A stretch of DNA of 41,770 bases from Opitutus sp. (lineage in GTDB: Bacteria > Verrucomicrobiota > Verrucomicrobiia > Opitutales > Opitutaceae). The notes beneath the pieces are model-generated. The model searched no databases and was not told the origin of the DNA. It saw only the letters and a program-made list of their open reading frames with translations. Each line of letters begins with the position of its first letter. Position 1 is the stretch's first letter. This document shows positions 34,514 to 41,770 of this stretch, in pieces. The position numbers and the translations under genes are program-made. The stretch lies in assembly GCA_013822585.1 (NCBI GenBank), contig PNKG01000004.1:1-41770 (forward strand), given 5' to 3'.

Positions 34514-34975
34514 ATGCGCCCCGACCGCACGTTTCGTTCCAAGGTGGATGTGTGGCTGGTCGTTTTGTTGGGCGTGTCCGCCGCCCTGCCCTTGCTGGCC
34601 GCGGGCTGGCTCGTCTGGCGCGGGGAGTTTCGCGGCGTCCTGCTCCTGGGCCTGTGGGGCGCGGTGATGCTGCTGGCCGTCGGGGTGCTCACCGTGCCGC
34701 TGCGCTATGTCTTCCGAGCGGACCGGCTGCACATCCAGAGCGGCTGGCTCGAATGGGATGTCCCCTATGCCGGGCTGCGGAAAGCCGCGCCTTCCCTGAA
34801 CCCGCTCTCGGCCCCGGCGTGGTCGATCCATCGCGTGAAACTCGAGTCGGCCGGCGGCTCCTTCATCCTCGTCTCGCCAGACGACCGGAAATCGTTCATG
34901 GATGAACTCGCCGCCCGCTGCCCGCACCTCGTGCGGACCGCCGACGGCCTTGCCGCCCGCCCTCCTTCCCCATGA
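34514..34975 (+). CDS. PH-domain-containing membrane protein
   Basis: Two N-terminal TM segments, then LTVPLRYVFRADRLHIQSGWLEWDVPYAGLRKAAPSLNPLSAPAWSIHRVKLESAGGSFILVSPDDRKSFMDEL. Confidence 0.75.
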   Translation: MRPDRTFRSKVDVWLVVLLGVSAALPLLAAGWLVWRGEFRGVLLLGLWGAVMLLAVGVLTVPLRYVFRADRLHIQSGWLEWDVPYAGLRKAAPSLNPLSAPAWSIHRVKLESAGGSFILVSPDDRKSFMDELAARCPHLVRTADGLAARPPSP

Positions 34976-35532
34976 AGCGCACGACCGCCAAGCTCGCCGG
35001 CATCACCGCCGCGGCGGTGAAGAAAGCCACCGGCCGCGACTGGGCCGACTGGGTCGAGCTGCTCGACGCCGCGGGGGCGAAGTCCTGGCCCCACCCCGAG
35101 ATCGCGCTCTGGCTGCACAAGAAGCACCAGATCGCCGACTGGTGGTGCCAGATGGTGACCGTCGGCTACGAGCAGGCCGCCGGCCGGCGCGTGAAGCACC
35201 AGAAGACCGACGGCTTCGAGGTCAGCGTGAGCAAGACGATCGCCGCGCCCGTCGCCAACGCCTTCGAGGCGTGGCGCGACGCCGCGCTGCGCGAGCAATG
35301 GCTGCCGCGCACCCCCCTCTCCGTCCGCAAGGCCACCCCGCACAAATCCATCCGCATCCGCTGGCCCGACGACACCAGCGTGTCGGTCAATTTCTGGCCC
35401 AAGGGGCCGCTGAAGTGCCAGGTCGTCCCCCAGCACGGCAAATTGCCGAGCGCCGCCGCCGCGGAGGAGATGAAGGCCTATTGGAACACGCAGCTCGAGG
35501 CGCTCCGCGTGTTTCTCGAGCGCAAGGCCTGA
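34972..35532 (+). CDS. DUF4287/SRPBCC-domain protein
   Basis: GRDWADWVELLDAAGAKSWPHPEIALWLHKKHQIADWWCQMVTVGYEQAAGRR; VSVSKTIAAPVANAFEAWRDAALREQWLP. Confidence 0.85.
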   Translation: MKRTTAKLAGITAAAVKKATGRDWADWVELLDAAGAKSWPHPEIALWLHKKHQIADWWCQMVTVGYEQAAGRRVKHQKTDGFEVSVSKTIAAPVANAFEAWRDAALREQWLPRTPLSVRKATPHKSIRIRWPDDTSVSVNFWPKGPLKCQVVPQHGKLPSAAAAEEMKAYWNTQLEALRVFLERKA

Positions 35533-35597
35533 TCGCCGGCGGTTGCCCCGGGCTCATCTTCTTGCGCCCGCACGGCGCGGCGGCCAAATAGGCGGCG

Positions 35598-36269
35598 ATG
35601 CCCCGCCTGTTCCGCCTCGCGTTGCTGACGCTCGTCCTCCTCCCCGCCCTGCCCGCGCAGGAGGTGCAGCGGCACGGCCTCGTCTTCGAGCGCTGGGTGC
35701 GGGATTCGTTCTTTGGCGGCCACCGGCCGAAGAGCTACACGCAGCGCTGGGACATTCCCGCCGAAGCCAACAAGGACCACGGCGGCGTGCCGGTGAATCC
35801 CAAGGCCGTGAAATACGGCGCGCCGGTCGACCTCGGCGACGCGCTGCGCCAATACGAGATCGACACGCCGTTCATCCTGCTCCTCGGCTTCTGGCGGCAG
35901 GAAGGCGACTTCAAGCGTTTCACCAACCTGCTCGCCCCGCGCGTCACGCCCGAGCAATGGCGCCGGCTCTGGGCGCCCATCACCTACGCCGACTTGCTCA
36001 AGCTCGATGCGATCGTGAAGGATCCCGCCCTCCGCCTCGAGGAGGCGCGGCGGCAAGTCCTGAAAATCAAGAGCGCCCCGCCCTTCACCCAGGCGGTCAT
36101 CCAGGTGAACCCGAAGCTCGATGCCCGGCAGCGCCGCCTGCAGTGCTCGATCCGCTTCGACGACGTCTTCCGGCATCTCGCGCCCGAAGCCGACCCACGG
36201 CCGCAGGCCGCGCCGGCGTTGTGGGGCCGGGAGTTTCCCGGCCCCATCGCCTCGCCCCCGCGCAACTGA
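35598..36269 (+). CDS. Secreted protein of unknown function
   Basis: Signal peptide MPRLFRLALLTLVLLPALPAQ; YTQRWDIPAEANKDHGGVPVNPKAVKYGAPVDLGDALRQYEIDTPFILLLGFW; good codon bias and 223-aa length. Confidence 0.7.
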   Translation: MPRLFRLALLTLVLLPALPAQEVQRHGLVFERWVRDSFFGGHRPKSYTQRWDIPAEANKDHGGVPVNPKAVKYGAPVDLGDALRQYEIDTPFILLLGFWRQEGDFKRFTNLLAPRVTPEQWRRLWAPITYADLLKLDAIVKDPALRLEEARRQVLKIKSAPPFTQAVIQVNPKLDARQRRLQCSIRFDDVFRHLAPEADPRPQAAPALWGREFPGPIASPPRN

Positions 36270-36423
36270 CCGGCACGGGACGATAACTTCTGGTGATTGG
36301 CCGCAGCAGCGGGCTGCAATTCACCACTGCGGACTCGCCCGGCGCGACGCCGGTGTTACACTACCCTTGCGGCGGAGCGCACCGCCCGCCGCCAGTCCGC
36401 AACCCCAACCGAAGGAGGCTCCC

Positions 36424-37164
36424 ATGGCACCGCACACCTACCTCGAACAAGGTCTCTCCGTCCTGCGCGCGCGCCTGCGCACACCGTCCTCCATCCCGGG
36501 CGCACGGCAGGAAATCCGGCCCTTTGTCACGCTCTCGCGCGAGGCCGGCGCCGGCGCGACGACCCTCGGCCGCGAGCTGATCCCGCTGCTCGACCGCGAA
36601 TTCCGCGATCCCGCGCACGCCTGGGTCTTTCTCGACCGCGACCTGCTGACCCAGGCGCTCACGCACCATCAGCTGCCGGCGCGCCTCGCCGAATACTTGC
36701 CGGAGGACCGCGTCTCGGAAATCCGCGCCGCCATCGGCGAACTCGTCGGCCTGCATCCCTCGCTCTGGCAGCTCGGGCAGAAAGTCAGCGAGGCCATCCT
36801 CCAACTCGCGCATGTCGGCCACGTCGTCTTCTCCGGCCGCGCGGCCCATCTCGTCACGCGCGCCCTGCCCGGCGGCCTGCACGTCCGGCTCGTCGCCCCG
36901 CGCGACGTCCGCATCGCCCGGACCGCGACGGCATTGAAGCTGAGCCGCGAGAAAGCCGAGGCGCACATCGACCGACAGGACGAGGCCCGCCGGCGCTTCG
37001 TCCGGTCGAACTTCGACCAGGACATCGAGGATCCGCACAGCTACGATCTGGTGATCAACACGGACCGCGTCTCCGCCGCCAGCGCCGCGCGGCTCGTGGT
37101 CGCCGCGCTGCGCGAGCGCATGGCGCAGGCCCAACCCGCCCCGGCCCCGCTCGTCACCGCCTGA
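36424..37164 (+). CDS. Cytidylate kinase-like family protein
   Basis: FVTLSREAGAGATTLGRELIPLLDREF P-loop-like; WVFLDRDLLTQAL; VVFSGRAAHLVTRALPGGLHVRLVAPRDVRIARTATALKLSREKAEAHIDRQDEARRRFVRSNFDQDIEDPHSYDLVINTDR. Confidence 0.87.
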   Translation: MAPHTYLEQGLSVLRARLRTPSSIPGARQEIRPFVTLSREAGAGATTLGRELIPLLDREFRDPAHAWVFLDRDLLTQALTHHQLPARLAEYLPEDRVSEIRAAIGELVGLHPSLWQLGQKVSEAILQLAHVGHVVFSGRAAHLVTRALPGGLHVRLVAPRDVRIARTATALKLSREKAEAHIDRQDEARRRFVRSNFDQDIEDPHSYDLVINTDRVSAASAARLVVAALRERMAQAQPAPAPLVTA

Positions 37165-37240
37165 TCCCATCGGCATTCCGGGGCTCCCCCGCGCGCCGTC
37201 GGTTGACTCGCGCGGGCCGCCCCCGCAGCGTCGCGGGCGC

Positions 37241-38533
37241 ATGACGAACCCCGCGTCGCCCCCGCCACTCGTGCGCGCCCTCGGCCGCTGGACGATGGTC
37301 GCCCTCGTCATCAACGCCGTGCTCGGCTCCGCCATCTTCGGCCTGCCGGGCAGCATCGTGAAGCTCGTCGGCGCCGCCGCGCCGCTCGCCTACCTGCTCT
37401 CCGCGGCGGCGATGCTCGTGTTCATCGCGGTGTTCGCCGAGCTCAGCTCGCAGTTCAGCGAGCCCGGCGGCCCCTACCTCTACGCGCGCGAGGCCTTCGG
37501 GCGCTTCTGGGGCATCGAGATGGGCTGGTTCATCTGGCTCGTGCGCCTCACCGCCGCCGCGGCCAACGCCAACCTCTTCGTCATCTACCTCGGCGAATTC
37601 TGGCCCGCCGCCACGTCGCCGCTCCCGCGCGCGCTCGTGCTCGCCGCGCTGCTCGGCGGGCTGATGCTCGTCAACTACCGCGGCGTCTCCGGCGCGGCGC
37701 GGCTCTCCAACGTCTTCACCGCCGCCAAACTCCTGCCGCTCGCGCTGCTCGCCGTCGCCGGCTTCGCGCTCACGCCGTCGGCGCCCGTCGCACCCGTGCC
37801 CGAGCCGGCCGGGACGAAATGGCTGGGCGCCTTCCTCATCCTGCTCTTCACCTACGGCGGCTTCGAGACGGCGCTCATCCCCGCCGGCGAATGCCGCGAC
37901 GCCCGCCGCGACCTGCCCTTCGCCCTCGGTGTCGGCCTCGCCGTCATCACCGCCATCTACGTGCTGCTGCAGATCGTGGCCATGCGCGCCGTGCCGAACC
38001 TCGCCGACAGCGCGCGTCCGCTGGCCGACGCCGCGCGGGCGCTCATCGGACCGCCCGGCGCGGCATTCATCGCCCTCGGCGCGATGATCTCCACCTCCGG
38101 CTACCTCAGCGCGCAGCTCCTCGCCGTGCCGCGACTCACGATGGCCCTCGCCCAACGCGGCGACTTCCCCGCGCCGCTCGGCGCCGTGCATCCGGTCCAC
38201 CGCACGCCGCACCTCTCCATCCTCGCGTGGGGCGCGCTCGCCTGCGGTCTCGCGCTCTACGGCAGCTTCACGTGGAACGTCGCGCTCTACGGCGCCGCGC
38301 GCCTGCTCACCTACGGCCTCTCCTGCGCCGCGCTGCTCAAGCTCCGCCGCGCGCGCCCCGACGCCCCCGCGCTGCGCATCCCGGCCGGCAATGCCCTCGC
38401 CGTCCTCGGCCTCGTGCTCTGCCTGCTCATGGCGCAGGCGATGGAGCTCAGCCACCTGTGGGCCATCGCCCTCGTGGCGGCGGTGGCGGCGACCAACTGG
38501 TTTTTCGTCCGCCGCCCCGGGCCGGGCCGCTGA
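37241..38533 (+). CDS. APC-family amino acid permease
   Basis: VINAVLGSAIFGLPGSIVKLVGAAAPLAYLLSAAAMLVFIAVFAELSSQFSEPGGPYLYAREAFGRFWG. Confidence 0.93.
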   Translation: MTNPASPPPLVRALGRWTMVALVINAVLGSAIFGLPGSIVKLVGAAAPLAYLLSAAAMLVFIAVFAELSSQFSEPGGPYLYAREAFGRFWGIEMGWFIWLVRLTAAAANANLFVIYLGEFWPAATSPLPRALVLAALLGGLMLVNYRGVSGAARLSNVFTAAKLLPLALLAVAGFALTPSAPVAPVPEPAGTKWLGAFLILLFTYGGFETALIPAGECRDARRDLPFALGVGLAVITAIYVLLQIVAMRAVPNLADSARPLADAARALIGPPGAAFIALGAMISTSGYLSAQLLAVPRLTMALAQRGDFPAPLGAVHPVHRTPHLSILAWGALACGLALYGSFTWNVALYGAARLLTYGLSCAALLKLRRARPDAPALRIPAGNALAVLGLVLCLLMAQAMELSHLWAIALVAAVAATNWFFVRRPGPGR

Positions 38534-38592
38534 CACCGCGCACAACCGGTGCGCATGTTTCGCCAAGATAATCAGGTCAGGAACCGGTTGCT

Positions 38593-39957
38593 TTGGTTTT
38601 AATAGGGTGGCACCATCTGCGTGGCCGCCCCGTGCTCGACACTCCGCTCATCGACGCCTACCTGCTGAAGCTCTTCCGCTTCCGCACCCGCGCTTTCCTG
38701 CACATGGAGGACGCCCCGGGCACGGTGCCGCCGCTGCCGCGCGGAAGCCCCGGCTACCTCTACGTCCACATTCCCTTCTGCGAAGTGCTGTGCCCGTTCT
38801 GTTCCTTCCACCGCGTGCAGCACCGGCACTCGCAGGCCGAGCGCTATTTCACCGCCTTGCGCCGGGAGATACGTCTCTACCATGCCGCGGGATTCAGGTT
38901 CACCGGTGTCTACTTCGGCGGCGGCACGCCGACCGTCGAGCCGCAGGACCTCGTGATGACGATCAACCTCGTGCGCGAGCTCTTCGGCGTGACGGAAATC
39001 TCGGTCGAGACCAACCCCAAGGACCTGCGCCCCGACGTGCTCGGGCCGCTGCGCGAGACCGGGGTCACGCGGCTCTCGGTGGGCGTGCAGAGCTTCGACG
39101 ACCGGCTGCTGCGCGAGATGGACCGCTACGAGAAATACGGCAGCGGCGCCGAGACGACCGGGCGCATCCGCGCCGTGGCCGGGATGTTCCCCACGTTGAA
39201 CGTCGACCTCATCTTCAACCAGCCGCACCAGACCCTCGCCTCGCTCGAGCGCGACATCGCGATCTTCCGCGGCCTCGGCGCAAACCAGGTGTCGTTCTAC
39301 CCGCTGATGACCTCGCCGACGGTCGAGCGCCGCATGGTCGGCGCGATGGGCCTGCCCGACCAGCGCCGGCTGCGCCAGTTCTACCACACCATCGTGCAGC
39401 GGCTCGGCCGCGAGTTCCGGCCCTCGTCGGCGTGGTGCTTCACCAAGCGCGGCCAGGGCATCGACGAATACATCGTCGCGGCCGACAACTACGTCGGCGT
39501 GGGCAGCGGGGCCTTCAGCTATCTCGACGGCACGCTCTACTCCACGACGTTCTCGCTCGCCGGCTACGAGCAGCGCATTGCCCAGGGCCTGACCGGCATC
39601 ACGACCTGCCACCACCTGAGCGACACCGACCGCATGCGCTACAGCCTCCTCGTGCGGATGTTCGGCCTGCACATGGACGAAGCCGCGGTCCGCGCGCAGC
39701 ACGGCGCGAAATTCTTCCGCAAGCTCTGGGGCGAGCTGCTCACCCTGCGCGTGCTCGGCGCCGCGCGGCGCGACGAACGCGGCTGGCACCTCAACGAGCG
39801 CGGCATGTATTGGCTGATGCTGATGATGTCGGCGTTCTTCGAGTCGGTGAACAACTACCGCGACGCCATGCGCGCCCATGTGAATCAGGAATTGCACGAG
39901 CCGACGACGATGTGCCCCCCGATCGGAGGCACGCTCAGCCCCGCGCCGGCGAAGTGA
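38593..39957 (+). CDS. Radical SAM protein, coproporphyrinogen III oxidase (HemN/HemW)-like family
   Basis: YLYVHIPFCEVLCPFCSFHR (CX3CX2C), FTGVYFGGGTPTVEPQDL, ISVETNPKDLRPDVLGPLRETGVTRLSVGVQSFDDRLLREMDR. Start may be GTG at 38632. Confidence 0.9.
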   Translation: MVLIGWHHLRGRPVLDTPLIDAYLLKLFRFRTRAFLHMEDAPGTVPPLPRGSPGYLYVHIPFCEVLCPFCSFHRVQHRHSQAERYFTALRREIRLYHAAGFRFTGVYFGGGTPTVEPQDLVMTINLVRELFGVTEISVETNPKDLRPDVLGPLRETGVTRLSVGVQSFDDRLLREMDRYEKYGSGAETTGRIRAVAGMFPTLNVDLIFNQPHQTLASLERDIAIFRGLGANQVSFYPLMTSPTVERRMVGAMGLPDQRRLRQFYHTIVQRLGREFRPSSAWCFTKRGQGIDEYIVAADNYVGVGSGAFSYLDGTLYSTTFSLAGYEQRIAQGLTGITTCHHLSDTDRMRYSLLVRMFGLHMDEAAVRAQHGAKFFRKLWGELLTLRVLGAARRDERGWHLNERGMYWLMLMMSAFFESVNNYRDAMRAHVNQELHEPTTMCPPIGGTLSPAPAK

Positions 39958-40032
39958 CCGCACCTCCCGCGCCGCATTGTCCGAGAACTTCAGCCGGCCC
40001 CATCCCGCCGACCCACGCCCCCCCGAGACAGT

Positions 40033-40532
40033 TGTAACCTATTAGGTTACACTTTCAGAATTTCCCTGTCCGATGATTTTTGACTGTAACCTAATAGGTT
40101 ACATCGACAGATCGCGCCCGGCGCGCTTTTCGGCCAGCCAATGCAGCATCCGCAGCGTCAGCTCCGCATCCGGCATGCGGCTGCGCCCGGTGAGAAAATC
40201 GTTCAGGCGCTGGCGCGGCACGCCAAGATGGCGGGCCAATCTCACCTTCGCGCCGTAACCACTCAACTCCGTGCGGAGTTGCGCCTGCAGGATGTTCCAG
40301 AACGGTGTGGCCGCGCCGGGGCGGACGGTCGCATACGACTGCCATCGCTTCGTGCGCAGGTTCTTTCTCGCCTCCTCGGCGAGTCTCTCGCCCGCCGCAA
40401 ACAGGGCGCCGCCGATATCCGCCCAGACAGCCAGTCGTGGATGCAGGTCTTTCATGATATGTAACCCATTAGGTTACATATTCTGTGAACACGAGGGAGA
40501 AAGAGATGGGATTTGTAACCTAATAGGTTACA
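40033..40532 (-). mobile_element. 500-bp palindrome-bracketed HTH unit, TGTAACC variant (putative REPIN/MITE-like element)
   Basis: Palindromes at 40033-40051, 40085-40103, 40460-40478 and 40514-40532: one pair on each side of the HTH ORF. Mobility is inferred only. Confidence 0.6.
40099..40455 (-). CDS. Small helix-turn-helix (XRE/Cro-like) DNA-binding protein, copy 2
   Basis: 118 aa MKDLHPRLAVWADIGGALFAAGERLAEEARKN...GAKVRLARHLGVPRQRLNDFLTGRSRMPDAELTLRMLHWLAEKRAGRDLSM. Stop codon lies inside a palindrome. Confidence 0.85.
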   Translation of the reverse strand: MKDLHPRLAVWADIGGALFAAGERLAEEARKNLRTKRWQSYATVRPGAATPFWNILQAQLRTELSGYGAKVRLARHLGVPRQRLNDFLTGRSRMPDAELTLRMLHWLAEKRAGRDLSM

Positions 40533-41770
40533 TGAGATCGGAGTGGGGCGGCGGAGCGACCTCGTCGCCCGCGCGGATCGACCCCGGGTTGAGCCGGAAG
40601 GTCAGCGACAGGGCCACGAGCAACATCGCGACCTCGAAGACGAAGAGCGCGGTGTAGGCCGTCAGCGCGCTGCCGGTGGCGAGCCGCATGGTGTCGACCA
40701 CGATGCCGCCCAGCAGGCTGCCCGTCGCATGACCGAGGAGGTTGGCCACGCCCCACACGCCCATCAGCAGGCCGGCGCGCACGGGCGTGGTGAATTCCAC
40801 CACGCTGCCGAGCATGCCGGCGCCGGCCAGCCCGGTGCCGAAGCCCATCGCCAACACGAGCCAGCGGAACAGCCCCGGCGCGCCCGCGAGGCCGGCTGCC
40901 GCCACGGCGGCGAAGGCCGCGATGCTGCAGGCGAGCCCGGCACGCATCAGCTTCAGCGGCCCGAGCACCCGCAGCAGCCACACCCCGGAGAGCAGCATCG
41001 CCGCCAGCACGCCGAGCCCCCAGAACATCGTCAGCCGCGTCGTCTCGCCCACGCTCATGCCGAGCACGAGCGCGCCGTAGGGCTCGAGCAGCACGTCCTG
41101 CGCGAGCGTGCCGATGAAGGTGCAGATCACCACCGCGAAGAGCCGGCGCACCTGCGGGTCCGCCCACACGTAGTCGCGGAAAACCTCGCCGAAGGGCTTG
41201 CCCCGCGCCTGCGCCGCGTGGGCGGCCACACCCGCCGCGCACGGCTCTTGGCCGGGCACGGCGAGGAAGGCGAGCAGCACCACGAGCACGCCGACGGTAT
41301 TCGCCACCGCGAGCAACCGCCCCGGGTCGTAGTGCTCGAGCGCCCGTCCGAGCGCGCCGGCGCCCGCCACGGAACCGAGCAGTGTCACGACTTCATACAG
41401 GGTCACCGCCCGCGCCCGCGTGGCGCCCGAGAACTTCTCCGCCAGCAGGGCCTGATAGGTGTTGTGCGCGAGATTGCGGCCCACGCCGTAGAGCAGGAAC
41501 GCCCCCAGCGCGGCGGGCACGAAGGTCCCCAGCGCCGCCGACAGCTGCACCGCCGACGCCGCGACCGCGGCCACGCCGGCGCCGATGAGCAGCGCGCCGA
41601 GCAGCATGTAGGGCTCGCGCCGCCGGCCGAGGATCGGGAAACCGTCCGACCGATACCCCAGCCACAGCCGCAGCGGCGAGATCAGCAGCGGCAGCGCAAA
41701 GAGGGCGGCCACGAGCGTCGCCGGCAGCTTCAGCTCGGCGATCATCACGCGGTTCAGCGTGCCGCCGATG
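40528..41770 (-). CDS. MFS transporter of the PucC/LhaA (BCD) type; N-terminus truncated by window end
   Basis: Minus strand reads IGGTLNRVMIAELKLPATLVAALFALPLLISPLRLWLGYRSDGFPILGRRREPYMLLGALLIGAG, matching PucC-like hallmarks (TLNRVMI.EL..PA.LVA..., GYRSD). Frame open through 41770. Confidence 0.8.
   Translation of the reverse strand, partial: IGGTLNRVMIAELKLPATLVAALFALPLLISPLRLWLGYRSDGFPILGRRREPYMLLGALLIGAGVAAVAASAVQLSAALGTFVPAALGAFLLYGVGRNLAHNTYQALLAEKFSGATRARAVTLYEVVTLLGSVAGAGALGRALEHYDPGRLLAVANTVGVLVVLLAFLAVPGQEPCAAGVAAHAAQARGKPFGEVFRDYVWADPQVRRLFAVVICTFIGTLAQDVLLEPYGALVLGMSVGETTRLTMFWGLGVLAAMLLSGVWLLRVLGPLKLMRAGLACSIAAFAAVAAAGLAGAPGLFRWLVLAMGFGTGLAGAGMLGSVVEFTTPVRAGLLMGVWGVANLLGHATGSLLGGIVVDTMRLATGSALTAYTALFVFEVAMLLVALSLTFRLNPGSIRAGDEVAPPPHSDLM

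Overview
High-GC bacterial chromosome window. The gene content suggests Verrucomicrobiota, possibly Opitutaceae-like; this is inference with no taxonomic search done. About 35 protein-coding genes are supportable. They include a methionine/aspartate-family cluster (cystathionine gamma-synthase-like enzyme, MetX, aspartokinase), a DsbD-like reductase, an ECF sigma/FecR/STN-TonB receptor cassette with a GDPD, DMT permeases, a PAS histidine kinase, SWIB and RRM proteins, a TetR/HlyD/ABC exporter, MscS, TerC, two Hsp20s, a MalY/PatB-like enzyme, Dus, MarC, a cysteine dioxygenase-like protein, an APC permease, a radical-SAM CPO-like protein and a PucC/LhaA-like MFS protein cut by the window edge. 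The most notable signal is a family of twelve 19-bp palindromes, TGTAACCTA-T-TAGGTTACA and the variant TGTCACCTA-T-TAGGTGACA. All lie at gene boundaries, and most occur as pairs spaced about 53 bp apart. Two diverged copies (~75% identical by eye) of a small (~117-118 aa) helix-turn-helix protein are bracketed by these palindromes in units of 500 and 507 bp. One unit carries only TGTAACC-type palindromes and the other only TGTCACC-type, with symmetric compensated changes. This looks like a REPIN/MITE-like repeat system with its own DNA-binding protein and no visible transposase. I do not recognise it as a described system. Secondary signals are a second dispersed hairpin repeat with a covarying stem, a structured-RNA/terminator candidate after the TonB receptor, and the PucC-like gene in an otherwise non-phototrophic context.
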